A stretch of DNA of 64,000 bases from Hyperoodon ampullatus (Eukaryota; Chordata; Mammalia; Artiodactyla; Ziphiidae): assembly GCA_949752795.1 (NCBI GenBank), contig OX457057.1, positions 100,467,513-100,531,512 on the forward strand, in the 5' to 3' direction. The notes below the pieces were generated by a model. The model ran no database searches and was not told the origin of the DNA. It worked only from the letters and a program-made list of their open reading frames with translations. Of this stretch, positions 13,931 to 29,389 are shown piece by piece; the first letter of the stretch is position 1; every line of letters begins with the position of its first letter. Made by a program: the position numbers and the translations under genes.

Positions 13931-14424
13931 CTCCCGCCTCCATTTTTTGGGGGGAAGAAGGGTCTGCTATTGTAGGAAGGGAACAGAAATCTTATTTCAG
14001 CCTTGCTCTATATTCATCAGCTAGGACTTCCCCATTGTGACGGGAGGGTGGTGCCTCCTCGCCCTGGGTTCGTTGTGGCTAGCCTGCCCAGAGGGTGATG
14101 GAGCTGATGATCTCCGTTAGCGACCGCTGGGTGTGAAGCTCCAGGTGTGGTAACACCTCTGGCTGGGGCTGCCGGAGTGAGAGTGAGGGCCAGCGAGCTG
14201 GTGCTGGGAGTGGTGTGGAAGTGGTAACAAGGCAGGCTGGAGCCAATCATCCTGAATTAGGGAGCTGGGTAAGTTCCTGGATTCCCGAGGGCGCTGTTCC
14301 CCGTGAAGACCACCGCTAGATCCGGCAGAACAGTTACCACTCCGACTCCACTTTTTTTTTTCAGGACCCAATTTCTGTCCATATTTGGACCTCCCCTGAC
14401 CACAGCAGAACTGTTAGTAAGGAT

Positions 14425-14640
14425 AACAATAACTACATTTATTGAGGACTTACTAATAATAGGCCCTCTACAAAGCACTTTCTATACTTTAGGCCCTTTA
14501 CACTGCACACTAACCCTGCAAGGTAGGTTTTATTATGTTCGTTTTATGGATGACGCAGGACTGGATGCTCCTGTCATTTTACATGACTTGTTCCAGGAGG
14601 TCAACAGCCAGTGGGAAATTCATGCCCATGTCCGTTCCCC
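14425..14640 (+). repeat. MIR fossil
   Basis: It contains 'acatttattgaggacttact', 'caaagcactttctatacttt', 'ccctgcaaggtaggttttat' and 'ttttatggatgacg', in MIR order. Confidence 0.8.
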
Positions 14641-15882
14641 AGCCACCCACACCTATTCTTAAGAACCAAGCTGATTTATCTAGATCAGAGAGGAAGGGTT
14701 AAGAGGTAGGTGAATAGAAGAGGGGAGTGTTCCTCCTCTCCCACCCTCCTCCTCTTAAGGCAAAGGCTGAGAACAGTCCAGGTGAACAACTTCTGTGGCT
14801 GCCACCGGGGGGAGACAGAGGCCAGGCTAAGTCCCTGCCTGAGAGGGGAGGGTGGTACTGACCTGATGCTGGAACAGCTATGTTCCTAAGCCTGGGAATT
14901 GATTGTTAGGCCTCCAGAGACACCTCCTACCTCACACATGGTTCAAATGGGGACAAGGCCCTTATGGTCCTAATGCAAGTCAGGGTAGTCCTCAGGGACT
15001 GGCACCCAGTTCATGGTGGGGATTCCACCTCTGGACTCTGTCAGCTGGGTGCTTCCTGACCATGACCCTCTCTGTTCCTGGCTAGACTGTACCCCCAGAA
15101 GGGGTGTCTTTTCTGATAGCTTCCAAATACAAATCTCACAATGGTCATTCAGGTTTGTAGACTTCTATAATTATGCCTGCACTTTGGGCAGAGAGAAGGA
15201 AAAAGAAGAAAAGAAAACCAGAAAAAGTCAGACCCAAAGGCACATAGAGTGGCAAGGCAGACAGGGAGATAAAGAACATGCTGCTGCTATGAGTATTTCC
15301 CTCCTGTTTGAGAAAAACTGGAACCAGCTCACAGATAAATGGCATAAACAGTGGCAGCAAGCCATAGAAGAAAAAATATAACATCCCGGCTATTTTTATT
15401 ATTCAGTGTTTCTGGGACAGTTTGCTTACCACTTCTCCGTGTCATCCAGCTCCATAATCCCTGCTCTTCACAACACCCATCATGGTGTGACTGCAAGTGG
15501 GCCACAGAGCCAGGGCCCAGAGGCCCCCTAGTTCCAGCAACAGATGGTCAGCAGGGATGTCAACAGCTCCCTTGGGCTCTAGAACAGCCCTCCGACCGTA
15601 CCCAAATCCTAAGATTCTCCTCTCCCTGAACCTCTCACCTCCTATTCCTGGCATCATCACAACTCCTTCATCCTCAGACTGCCCCAGAACCTGGTGAGAA
15701 GGTCACCACCTCTACTCATCCCTGAGGCAGCACAGAGTGAGAGGCAAAAGGGAGATAGAGTGGGAAGAAGCAGCCTTGTAGGATATTCTTTGCTGAGAAC
15801 TGCTCAGAGGCTGGTCCTGCCAGGAGTGTGCGAGGCCTCAGCTAGGGGTGGGAAATGGGCATCCTCAAGAGAAATCCCTTTA

Positions 15883-16104
15883 GGGATTTCCCTGGTGGTC
15901 CAGTGGGTAAGACTCCACTCTCCCAATGCAGGGGCCCCGGGTTTGATCCCTGGTGGGGGAACTGGATCCCGCATGCATCCCGCATGCATGCCGCAACTAC
16001 GAGTCCTCATACTGCAAATAAAAAAGATCCTGCGTGCCACAACTAAGACCGGGCACAGCCAAAATAAATACATAAATATATTAATTAATTTTAAAAAGAC
16101 AGAG
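15883..16104 (+). mobile_element. CHR-type SINE
   Basis: The head 'gggatttccctggtggtcca', box B 'gggtttgatccctgg', a partly duplicated 'cccgcatgcat' body and an AT-rich tail are present. A near-perfect duplication 'agagaa(a/g)tcccttta' flanks it (15868-15882 and 16105-16119). Confidence 0.9.
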
Positions 16105-16879
16105 AGAGAAGTCCCTTTATCCTGGGCCACATGCAGTGGCTCAGAGCCAGGAACTGGGCTTCTTCCCTTTGCCTCTCCCCTCCCCATTACTCCAACCCCA
16201 AAGCCCTCTTAAACGAAGAGGAGTGTCCTTCAATCAAGAGACAAATTCACAGACCACCACTTCCTCTCTCATTTGTCTAATACTTTCACATCCAGAATCT
16301 CACCCTGTAAAAAATTACACACTATACAATTGCAATTACATTGCAATTTTTATGGTGAAGAAACTGGGTCTCAGCGTTTTCGTTCCCAAGTTGGGGTTCA
16401 TACCCATCATCCACAGGCCTACCAAAGCCCTCCTGCCTGCCAGGCCCCTACCCACATGCCTCCCCAGGTCCTTCCTGCCCCAGAGGACACCGCTCCTGGG
16501 GTAGAGATCATTTGCTATTTCCTCCTGGATTTTAACATTTTAACACTGAAGGGCTACCATAGCAATCTAAAAGAGCATTGTGAAATAGGATTTTGTGCAA
16601 TGTGGGAATGTTCTATATCTTTTCTGCCCAATACAGTAGTCCCTAGCTGCATGTGGTGATTGAGCATTTGAAATGTTGTGAGTGTAAATGAGAAACTTAA
16701 TTTAAGATGTTATTTACCGTATTGGACAGTGCAGTTCGGGAATCTTCAAGGCTCAAAACCCGTGAGGGTCTGGGCTAGCACTCCTCACACTCAGCACCCC
16801 ACCCCAAGCCCCAAGACCTCCAGAGTCTTGAGGGACCGCTCTGAATTACCTGCCTATACCAGGGACCACATCACGGGGC

Positions 16880-17420
16880 TGTCCTCTCTTCCCCGGTCTT
16901 GCCTCGAGCGCCAGGGGTCGCTGTGCCCGCGGGGTCGGCGGAGCGCAGTGCGCGGTGCCCGGCGCTGTCTGGGAGGCGGCGGCGGCTACGCCCGCGCGGG
17001 GCTGGGGAAGCGGGGGCGGCCCCGGGCTAGGAGGAGGAAGAGGCGGCGGCGGCAGCCACGAGCTCCCAGGCCTGTGGGCGGGAGTCTCGGAGGGACCCTG
17101 GCTGAGCTCTGCAGAGCTGGCCGAGCAGGCCCGGAGCTCCCCCGTGCCCAGGACGGGCCCCGCATGACCGTGATGCCAGTTTGGCCAGAGCCCCTCCGCC
17201 TCGGGGAAGCAGCAACTTGGTGAGGGGGGCAGGACTCCGGAGTAGACAGCACCGGAGCTGACCGCTCCCGCCTGCAGTCCGCCTTTCGGAGTCTCGGTCC
17301 CGGGCTCAGAGACGAGGAGAACCTCAGGCCGGCGGGTGGAACCCGTGGGTACCGCCGTGGGGCAGGTAGGTCCCAGGCGTGGGAGCTCAGAATTGGGAGG
17401 ACCGAGTGGGCGCGGGGCAG
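16880..17420. promoter_or_regulatory. CpG island, probable TAFA3 promoter
   Basis: This block is rich in CpG and (GGC)n-like runs and lies about 3.3 kb upstream of the first TAFA3 coding exon. A good donor 'ggcag|gtaggt' at 17365/17366 could end an untranslated first exon. With a start near 17.2 kb, the gene would be about 6.8 kb long, close to the human gene. It is assigned by position; no transcript evidence is available. Confidence 0.6.
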
Positions 17421-18600
17421 GGGCGGGAGAAGTCAGGGAAAGGTTAAAGGATCTTGTGGTTCACATTCTCAACCCCATGCTGGTATGCAGAGGTTTGAGG
17501 AAAACAGCCTGGGAAACTGAGGCAGGAGTGTGGAAGCCTGAGAACAAACCCCAGAAGCTTCTTTCTCAAGCTCTCTCTGAGGGAAGGAATAGAATGCCAG
17601 AGAAGGCACCCCAAATGCCCACTCCGGGGTCTTTTGGGTCTTGGGGTTCATAGGAGAGATGGGAAAGTTGGGTTGGAGGTGTGGCAGCTCAGGGAGAAAT
17701 GGGTTGGGGGACTGCCAGAGAAAAGGCACAGCTGCCTTTGTAATGATCAAAACAAAGGTTCCTGAAGGGGGCAGGCAGAGGAGATACCTACTCAGAAAAG
17801 AGGTACTTCTAGAAGCTCTCTGCCCGTGGAGCACACCCATCCCAGGGGTTTTGGCATCACTTCCTCCATCTGCCCCCGCAGTCTTTTTCTGGGCTCTCAC
17901 TCTGGGGAGCTAGGACACATGGCTCTTGGTCCTTCTTGAGCCCCACCATCCTACCTGCCTCAGTTCCACCTCCCTCTGGAGGTTGAGGGAGGGGAGGTCT
18001 TGGGGAAAATGGAGATGCTTTGGGGCTGAGGCCGCTGAGGCTCAGAGACCTGGAGGACTCCCGTTCTAGCCCTCTAGAGTGGGAATGGGGCTGAGGGCAG
18101 CATAGTTGAGCCAGCTCCTGGCCAGTCCAGGAAGCAGGTGTGATGGGGCTAGGAGGAGGAGGAGGCAGAGAGGATTCAGGACCTCAGGGGTTATTATTCT
18201 CAGGCGCCTCTTCCCAGCAGCGGCCGTCAGATTCTGCTCAGGAACTCTTCCCCGGCCTTCAGCCCCTTCCCAAGGCCAGAGAGATGACAGGGTGGGTTCT
18301 TAGATACCTCCTACCATCAACCCTGCTTCACTCCTGACACAGAGAAGCTCCCTCCGGCTTCTCTTCTCACGCCTACCAACCTACATGTTCCCAGAGTCTG
18401 CAAGGACCTCTGCGAATTCCCAGGGCAGAGGAGGGACTCTGCCCCCTGTCCTGGCACCTTGGGGAACAACCTCAGAATTAGGCACTACTTCAGTGCCCAG
18501 TCCACCCACTTGCTCTCACCCAGGCCCTCCTCCACCCCCTGCAGGGCCACGGGCTCCCTCTGTCCCTTGCAAACCACAAGAATCTCTCCTATTTGTCTAG

Positions 18601-18658
18601 GAACAGTGAATCTGAGGCCAGTGGATGAACTGACAGAAGATAAAAGATTCCAAAAAAG
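18601..18658 (+). other. TAFA3: Candidate TAFA3 untranslated exon
   Basis: A 58-nt segment sits between a pyrimidine-rich acceptor ending 'tttgtctag' (18600) and a strong donor 'gtgagtgagg' (18659). Joined to the coding exon at 20717 it would put A at -3 of the start codon. It has no ATG-initiated frame of note. It is inferred from splice signals and position. Confidence 0.5.
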
Positions 18659-19197
18659 GTGAGTGAGGAGACAGTTGAAGAGGGGGAGTTGGGGGAGAGG
18701 TGGGTAGACAGAGATCAAGCACCCTATCCAAGGGAGCAGCCGGGTCCTGGCATTTGGTTTGGCCTCTAGTGTTCCCAGCACTAAGCTGGCACCTGAGGGA
18801 GCCCAGTGATGCCCCAAGGGGTAGCAGTGCAGCAGAGGGAGTGGTTCATGCCCCTTCTGTGCTTGGGTGGCTCCCAGCTGCTCTGTGCCTCTGATTTACT
18901 GGGGTTCCCTCCATTTCTAGTCCACTCTCTGGGATAGGTCTGGGAGATTCAAACCATCAAGGATGAAGGAGGAGAAGGAAAGGGGAAGAGAGCAGAAGCA
19001 AGGTGGTGCAGTGGAAACAGGGCAGGTTTCTGCGCTCAGGGTCTTCTACCCACATGCTGCCTGGCCTTCGGCAAGTCACTTGACTTCTATTAGCCTCCAC
19101 TTCATTTCTTCCTTTTTATATTTAAATTTTGTTTAAGCTGAATTGCTAGTACCTTCCCGTGGTTCAAATCCCAAAAGATTAAAGAGCAATAGGGAGA

Positions 19198-19904
19198 GGG
19201 ATTTCCCTGGCAGTCCAGTGGTTAAGACTTTTCTTCTAATGCAGGGGGTGCGGGTTCGATCCCTGCTTGGGGAGCTAAGATCCCACATGCCTCGCGGCTA
19301 AAAAGCCAAAACATAAAACAGAAGCAATATTGTAACAAATTCAATAAAGACTTTAAAAATGGTCCACATCAAATATTACTCAGCCATAAAAAGAAACAAA
19401 ATTGAGTTATTTGCAATGAGATGGATGGACCTAGAGGCTGTCATACAGAGTGAAGTAAGTCAGAGAGAGAAAAACAAATACCGTATGCTAACACATATAT
19501 ATGGAATCTAAAAAAATTTAAAAATGGTTCTGAAGAACCTAGGGGCAGAACGGGAATAAAGACGCAGACGTAGAAAATGGACTTGAGGATATGGGGAGGG
19601 GGAAGGATAAGCTGGGACGAAGTGAGAGAGTGGCATCGACATATATACACTACCAAATGCAAAATAGCTAGCAGCTGCATAGCACAGGGAGATCAGCTCG
19701 GTGCTTTGTGTCCCCCTAGATGGGTGGGATAGGGAGGGTAGGAGGGAGACACAAGAGGGAGGGGTTATGGGGATATATGTATACCTATAGCTGATTCACT
19801 TTGTTATACAGCAGCAACTAACACAACATTGTAAGGCAGTTATACTCCAATAAAGATGTTAAAAAAAAATGGTCCACATCAAAAAAAAAATCTTAAAAAA
19901 AAAA
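19198..19904 (+). mobile_element. CHR-type SINE split by an L1 insertion
   Basis: The SINE head starts at 19198 ('ggatttccctggcagtcc') and its body runs to 'aaatggtccacatcaaa' (19373). It resumes at 19884 with the rest of its tail. The outer target-site copies 'aaagagcaatagggaga' are at 19181-19197 and 19905-19921. It lies in the first half of TAFA3. Confidence 0.88.
19374..19864 (+). mobile_element. 5'-truncated L1 3' end inserted in a SINE tail
   Basis: It begins in the L1 ORF2 3' end ('attactcagccataaaaaga') and runs through the cetartiodactyl-type L1 3' UTR to 'ccaataaagatgtt' and poly-A. The inner target-site copies 'aaaaatggtccacatcaaa' lie at 19355-19373 and 19865-19883. Confidence 0.9.
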
Positions 19905-20717
19905 AAAGAGCAATAGGGAGAAAAATATCTCCCTTCTACCTCTGTATCCCAGCCAACCAGTTTCCCACTCCCAGCCAACTAGTTTCCCTTCTCGGTGGCA
20001 AACAATGTTATTAGGGTCTTTTGGTACATTTTTCAGAGCTAGCTTAACCCATATTTGAGCAACATATATAATCCCTCCCTTTTACACATTGAATACACAT
20101 CACCAGGCACTTTGCTTTTTTTCCCTAAATGATGGATTATCGTTGGAGATCATTGCATGCCTCAGTACATAAAGCGTTTCCTCATTCTGTTACAGATGTC
20201 TGGATGGGCATTGCACAAATGGTCCACAGTGTATTTAGCCAGCCCTTTACTGATGTTTGTTTAGGTTGTGTCCAGGCTTTTTGAGTATCAGTTTGCTCAT
20301 TTGTAAAATGGGTACAAGCAATCCTACTTTGTAGGACAGTCGTGAAGGATTCAAGAGTATGTTTGCAGAGTCAAGTGCTCAAAACATGGCAGTCAGCATT
20401 ATTATTCCTTCCATGTCACAGCCCTCCATGGGACCATGCCTGGTCCATTCTTTAAGACCCCTCCTAAATGTCATCTCCTCCACAAAGCTTTCCATGTTTT
20501 TCCCAGCAGAACAGTCTCCCTTCCTGCTCCCCTTTCTGACTGTAGTACTCACCACTTTCTACAGTGAGTCTGTGCCAGGCCGAGAGCTGCCTGGGGACAA
20601 GTCGTGCACCCTGCCCGCCTCTGTGCCCCCCAGAGCACGTGGCACAGTGGTGCTGGCACTGGGCACGGGGAGGGCTCCTGCCTGGAGTCAAGCAGGGTGT
20701 GTGCTTCTCTCTGCAGG

Positions 20718-23746
<3,029 letters not shown>

Positions 23747-24085
23747 CTCTTGGGGTCATGACCTGACAGCTTGATTGAGCCACCCACTGGAGAATGGTGT
23801 CCAGTTATCAGCTGGCAAATATGGAGATTCACTTCCCTGGACCCACACCCTGTGCAAAGTGCAGCAGCACTCTTTCCGGAGGTATTGCAGTAAAGCTTCT
23901 CAGCAGATATGTCCTCATATCTCCAGGCCAATCTCCAGCCACATACCTGTGGTGCTGGGCTCTCCCTGGGGGACACAGAAGGAGGTCAAGATAGAATCCC
24001 TACCCTTAAGGAACGTTCAGTCAAGTTGAAGAGCTGACGAAAGGCAATCAAGGTAACTTAGATTAAAGTGTGTGGTATCAGACTG
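23747..24085 (+). other. TAFA3: Probable TAFA3 3' untranslated region
   Basis: This follows the stop at 23744-23746. An ATTAAA at 24062-24067 is followed at once by GT-rich 'gtgtgtggtatc', a plausible cleavage signal. A canonical AATAAA at 25749-25754 is an alternative 2 kb downstream but sits at the edge of a transposon fossil. Confidence 0.5.
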
Positions 24086-25550
24086 GTTTCTGGCCCATAT
24101 GCTGTGAGCATGTTGGGGGCCGTTCACCCCACTCCAGTTGAGGAGACTCCCATAGCCCTTCAGCCACTCTCTGGCCACAGGGCACAAAGACATAGGTCAT
24201 ATTCACCACTCACTACTTTAGTGGGACCTCACATCGGTCCAAATCCCCGGCAAGCTGCTGACCTACTGAAGGAAAACACTCTCCCCTGATGCCAGACCAG
24301 CTGTATCTCATTTGGATGGGGCTGAATTGACTTGGGGAAGGAAAGCAGAGATGAAGCCAAACAACTTTCCAGAAAAGCTTCTGCAGAGGCCTTGCCTGCT
24401 TCGGACACACTGGGTATGAGCTGGACAGGACTGTAAAATCACCCTCACCCAAGCACCCCAGGTTTTTGTTTGTTTGCTTCTTTTAACAGATGAGGAAACT
24501 GAATCCCAGAGAAATGAGGTGACTTGCCCAAGGTGTCACAGCTTGGGCTCCCAAATCTCTAAGATGGCTGACCTTTCACTTAGCCTGGATGTTGGGATTC
24601 CAGCCTGGGCCTTCCATGCTGTTTTTGTCTCAAGAACAGGAACCTGCAAAGAACTGGCTGGACAGCTCAATGATTTTGAGCAAGAACTTTTACAAAGTTC
24701 ACTCCTATCTGAAATCATCCAGAATACCTACCCACCAGGATGCAGGGCCACTGGGTCTCCACTCTGCCCTCAGCCCCAAAACTTCCAAACAGAACCCATG
24801 ACAGCCCAGAGGTCACTCAGCCCAGTTACAGCTGGGCACTCTGAGCTGGAAGCCTTGTCCACTCTAACCTGTCTTTTCCAGAGTCCTTAGGCTGTGCCTC
24901 TCAGTGGCTCTGGCTCCAACAGAGGGTCTGGGTGGTGTCCAGGGCTAGTCAGAGTCCTCTTCCTTCAAAGGCCCTGCTACGCAGCAGGGGAGCCCCTGCG
25001 CTGGATGGAGCCTCTGTCCAGGACTGAAGGTCAGCCAGTCAGGCTGGCACCCTATGTGGTTTACAGATGACACACAGGCCTCAGGGACTCAGAGACGCAA
25101 ATTACTTGGATGTCTTATCAATAAGAGAATTACAGCCTCAGTGACTGCTGGATCAGGTAGGATCCGCTGGGATCACCAGGACTGCAGGGTGTGATGGGGC
25201 CTTGAGGGGAGGGGCGTCAGTAGAGACCAACTGGGACAATGCTGAATTGTGACCCTCAGAGTAGATCAGATGATGGGTTGAGGCTGAGAGTCTCAGTCCC
25301 TCCCTGCTTCTCTCCCTCCCTCCCCATGCAGTAGAATCAAGACTGTTCACCCCACTCCAGGGTTTATCTTCTTGTTTGCCTTTTTGTTGTTTTTGGTAAT
25401 GGGGTGAACAATGATGCCGGCCTCCCACTAGGCTGTAGATGTCAGAACTCTGACAACTTTGAATCTCTGCATATAGTGGGGTCACAGGGTAGGGTAGTCA
25501 AGGAGTAGGTCAAAGGTTGTCATCACCTCCTTCAAGGTTGGGGAGTGGAT
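24086..25550. other. Intergenic, nothing recognised
   Basis: No splice-flanked frame and no repeat that I can name. The open frame at 24474-24890 has no homology I recognise and no good context. Confidence 0.5.
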
Positions 25551-25552
25551 TA

Positions 25553-25748
25553 AGGGATTGGCACTCTTTCTGGAAAGGATAGTAAATATTTGCAGGCCAC
25601 ATACAGTCTCTGGCATATTCTTTGTTTTTGTTGTTGTTTATTTTGTTTCATGTTGTTTTAAAAAACCTTTTAAAATGTAAGAACCATTCTTAGCTCAAGG
25701 GCTGTACAAAACCAGGCCCCAGGCAATTTTTGGAAAGTTGCCAACCCC
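25553..25748. mobile_element. hAT-type DNA transposon fossil
   Basis: The sequence moves from 'attggcactctttctgg' through 'aatatttgcaggccac' and 'taagaaccattcttagctca' to 'aaagttgccaacccc'. This matches the common non-autonomous mammalian elements with inverted 'ggttggcaa...ttgccaacccc' ends. No clear 8-bp duplication remains. Confidence 0.6.
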
Positions 25749-26679
25749 AATAAACCTTTGAAGGCAGGCCATCTCTGCAGCTTGGGTCTGCCTCCCGGCC
25801 TGCCTTCGGTGCAGTGGGAACCTGAGCGTGAGGGGTGGGTCGGGTTTTGTTTTTCTTCTAATGTTCCTTGAGAGACTGGTGAGTGAATTATTTAGGCTAC
25901 AAATGAGACAGCTTTAGCAGAGTCGGACAATAAGAGCCTGCTCTCCTTGAAGCCAGGATGCAGGCTTCTATACTCCCTCCCCATCCCTCAAGACTGTGTC
26001 CAGGAGGGAGGGAGAGGGCTCCAGCCGCCTGCGCATCTGCTGCATCCATAGCCAGTGAGCTGTGAGCTGGGGGATGGTGCTGTACAAACTCCCCCCAAGC
26101 TGCCAACCACCGCCCGCCCCTGCCCCAGCCAGGCTCCTTGATCCTCCCTGACTTCCCTCATCCCTGCTTCAGAGAAGACCTCCTTCCTTTGGCACATGCT
26201 GGAATTTGCTAATTCATTTTTTTAACCCCTCAAAGCCTCCATTTCCTCCTGACCTAATCATATATTTATTTGGTGGGCTTTGAGGGGTATTGTTTATAGG
26301 GCCAGGAGAGCCCCACACGAGAGGATCTGATGGAGAAGGGAAAGCTCACCTCCCAACAGAAGCTCCCTCAGGTCCTGCTTCCAACTAAGTCAACATTTGT
26401 ACACATTTTGTAGCTGCTTCAATGGCAGTATAGGAATGCAAATTAATTTTCCTGGAGCATAGGGGTCCTGGATCATCTGTGTTTCTTTTCTCCCCTTAGT
26501 GGGATGGGCTCTCAGATTTCCTGAGGTTAGCTGGTAACCCTACCCACCCAGCTTCGGAAGGTTGCCAACTACAGAAGATCATGTGGCTACTTTCTGTGGC
26601 CTCCTGGCAGTTTCATTAAGGTCTGTGAGTGACATCCTAATTAATGGCTCCAGACAGTTGGCTAGAGTTGAAGCTGCAG

Positions 26680-26880
26680 CTTCCTAAAATCACAAGCTTA
26701 GAGCTAGAAGGGATTTAAGAGACCTTAGCCAGTTCCCTCATTTGACAGATGAGAAAAGGAAGGCTCAGAGAAGTTAGGTAATTTGCTCAAAGTCACACAG
26801 CAAGCTGGTGGCATGTGCTGCCCAGTGATCCAGACAAGTGCTCTTTACGCTACTGCACATTGCCTCTTACTCTAGTATAG
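26680..26880 (+). repeat. MIR fossil
   Basis: It contains 'tcatttgacagatgagaaaa', 'aaggctcagagaagttaggt', 'caaagtcacacagcaagctg' and 'ctctttacgctactgc', typical of MIR. Confidence 0.8.
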
Positions 26881-27210
26881 ATGAGAGCCCTGAAAAGAAG
26901 CCAGAATTTCAGCAAGGATGAATGTGAAAGAGCCTCACTCTAAAATCACCCAACCCTGTGAGTTCCAAAGGACAGAATAAAGAAGAATGGGAAGCTTTTA
27001 GAGATATATACACAGAAAGAGGGGAGAAGGGACAAAAGGGGGGAATTGAGATCACTCAGAAGAACATCAAAACACCAAAGCACCACACAAAATAATTAGA
27101 ATAAAACTTGATTTTTGTCCTTTTTGGAGGAGACAGAATGGAGCTCCTGTCAATCTTTGGGAGACCTGTGCAGCAGTTTTGATGGTTTCAGGATTCTTTA
27201 GAGCCTAATG

Positions 27211-27430
27211 CAGGGGGCTGCAAACCAAGGCCCATGGGCCAAATTTGGTCCACCACCTGTCTTTGTAAATAAAGTTGTATTGGAATGTAACCATGCTTAT
27301 TTGTTTATTATTGTCTGTGACTACTTTCCTACTATGAGATAGCAGAGCTAAGTCATTGCAGAGAAACCATACGGCCTACAAGGCTTAAAATATTTACTGT
27401 TGGACCCTAGAAAACTTTTGCCAACCCCTG
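27211..27430. mobile_element. hAT-type DNA transposon fossil
   Basis: The terminal inverted repeats are 'cagggggctgcaaacc' and 'tgccaacccctg', with internal 'tttgtaaataaagttgtatt' and 'cagagaaaccatacggcc'. The flanking 8-mers 'gcctaatg' and 'ccctgacg' match at only five positions. Confidence 0.65.
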
Positions 27431-28415
27431 CCCTGACGTTTTTATCAAATCTTTCTCAATACACGCTGACAATTTGGAAAATGATGACTGTATGTTGAAT
27501 TTCTAGGTTTGGGTTTTTTTTTTTTTTTGAGTCTGTGCTTGTGTCCCCTTTAATCCCTTCCAGTGCCACTTGTGAGCTCTAACAACCAAAGAAACGAAGA
27601 AACAACGACTAAGACAGAGGCCAAGAAAAAGACTTGGAACAGATGGAAGCTTCCCTGATATATTGTCACAGCCCAGATCAGCTCAGTTCACATTTCCCAA
27701 GGTCATGTAACTTCTACTTTTAAACCTCAGGGAAGTAACTGCAAGTGCACCCATGTGTAAAGATGTAATTGTGTACGCATGTTTGCTGCTGGTATTTCTG
27801 TGCATCTGTGGATTTGAGCAACTCCATGCTCAAAAGCAAGGCTGATATTCAAAATATATAAAAACTAGCTCACCACAGAGACTGACTAATCAAGGCAAAT
27901 GCCAACCTGTACGTCAGACCAGGGCATGCTGACTGCACAAAGCCCAGCGCGTTTCCGCTCCACCTGCTGTGGCTGAGATGGGACTTCAGAGTAGGGTAGT
28001 TCTTGATTTCCTTGGTCTTGTGATGTGTCACTGAGGGTGGGTCTGGGTCCAGAAGCTACTGGACTCAGAAGGTTATAAACATTGAATTTGGAATAGACAT
28101 ATAGACTGGGTATAAGGAAGAACAGGCAACTGCCTTTCAAGCCCTACATAAGGGTACACACTCCCCTTTAGTCCGGCTTAGAGGGATAGGATTCCAACCA
28201 TTTTCAAGGGCTGGATTGACTTCCATGCTGGGTGATTGGCAGTACACAATCGCTTCTGCTAGTGAATGTCTACCTTGTGTCAAGCACATTAGGCTCTTTA
28301 TATAGGTAACAATATATTAAATGGGACTCTTCCCATCTCAAGATTTGGGCAGAGGCCTCAAAGGTGAGGAAAAGAATAATAAGGATCAGCTATTATCAGC
28401 TACCACATTCTAAAT
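27431..28415. other. Intergenic, nothing recognised
   Basis: Mixed unique sequence without an exon-like frame. A poly-T run at about 27512-27528 is the only low-complexity stretch. Confidence 0.45.
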
Positions 28416-28430
28416 CAAGATGCTAGACTA

Positions 28431-28738
28431 GGGACTCTTCTGGTGGTGCAGTGGTTAAGAATCCGCCTGCCAATGCAGGGGACACGGGTTCGAGCCCTGG
28501 TCTGGGAAGATCCCACATGCCGCGGAGCAGCTAAGCCCGCGAACCACAACTACTGAGCCTGCGCACCACAACTACTGAAGCCCACGTGCCTAGAGCCCAT
28601 GCTCTGCAACAAGAGAAGCCACCGCAATGAGAAGCCCACGCACCGCAGCAAAGAGTAGCCCCTGCTCGCCACAACTAGAGAAAGCCCGCACACAGCAACA
28701 AAAACCCAATGCAGCCAAAAATAAATAAATAAATAAAT
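28431..28738 (+). mobile_element. Full-length CHR-type SINE
   Basis: The head 'gggactcttctggtggtgca', box B 'gggttcgagccctgg', the long body and an (AAAT)n tail are present. A perfect 14-bp duplication 'aagatgctagacta' flanks it at 28417-28430 and 28739-28752. Confidence 0.95.
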
Positions 28739-29389
28739 AAGATGCTAGACTATATCTCAAATTTGTAAAACGGATGGTCCGTAGGCCTTTACTCCCCTCC
28801 AGACTGTATAACAGAGGGCTAAGAGCTGAGGCTGAAAGGCAGGTGGCATTGAAGGTCTGTCTGGAGTGAGTTGTCACTTCCTTCCTCCCCCAGCCAAGGG
28901 GAAGGTTTAGGTGTCGATTCTGTCTTTCACCCACTTAAGAGGGGAATTGCAGAAAAGAACTCCAAGAGCTATTGGAGTGTGAGGGACAGAGGGACTCAGG
29001 ACTGAAAATAATCTAGCAGTGATTGTGGCTGGCATGTGGGCCTGGATAGTGAGTCTAAAAAACTGTCTTGGGTGTGAGCTGTACCTCCAGAGCTTAGCAG
29101 AGCATGGATGTTTGTATGTTTTCCAAGGGCCAGATGTGGACTGCCCAAGAGGGCTGCCTGGAATGGAGAGGTGCCCCATGTAGGGAAAGACTACCAGAAG
29201 CCATGAGGCTGAGAGGGAATCACAAGTGGCCAGAGAGAGGAGGTACCGGTAAGTGGGGGATCCCCAGCAGCAGGGCATCTTCCAAAAACCCAGGAAAATG
29301 TCCTAGATGACAATGTCCAAATCTGAGATGGAAAGAGATTTAGACTCATAGACATTAAATAATTTGCTCAGGATCAAGCAGCTAATAAA

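Larger units (their letters stand above)
13930..16870. other. PPM1J-TAFA3 intergenic interval
   Basis: This is the head-to-head gap between the divergent PPM1J and TAFA3 genes. It contains a MIR and one CHR-type SINE, listed separately. No exon-like open frame with splice signals was recognised. Confidence 0.6.

Noticed and set aside
16678..17223. 181-codon frame at the TAFA3 CpG island
   Set aside because: It is rich in Gly, Arg and Ala from (GGC)n-like DNA and has no similarity I recognise. It is probably leader or promoter sequence.
18106..18600. Short overlapping plus-strand frames between the TAFA3 island and the candidate leader exon
   Set aside because: They are short, overlapping and without domains or splice borders. 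The interval is best read as intron.
24029..24063. 'caag|gtaacttag' as an alternative last TAFA3 exon (V-T-stop)
   Set aside because: There is no pyrimidine tract before it. The acceptor at 23734 is strong and gives the family ending V-T-R.
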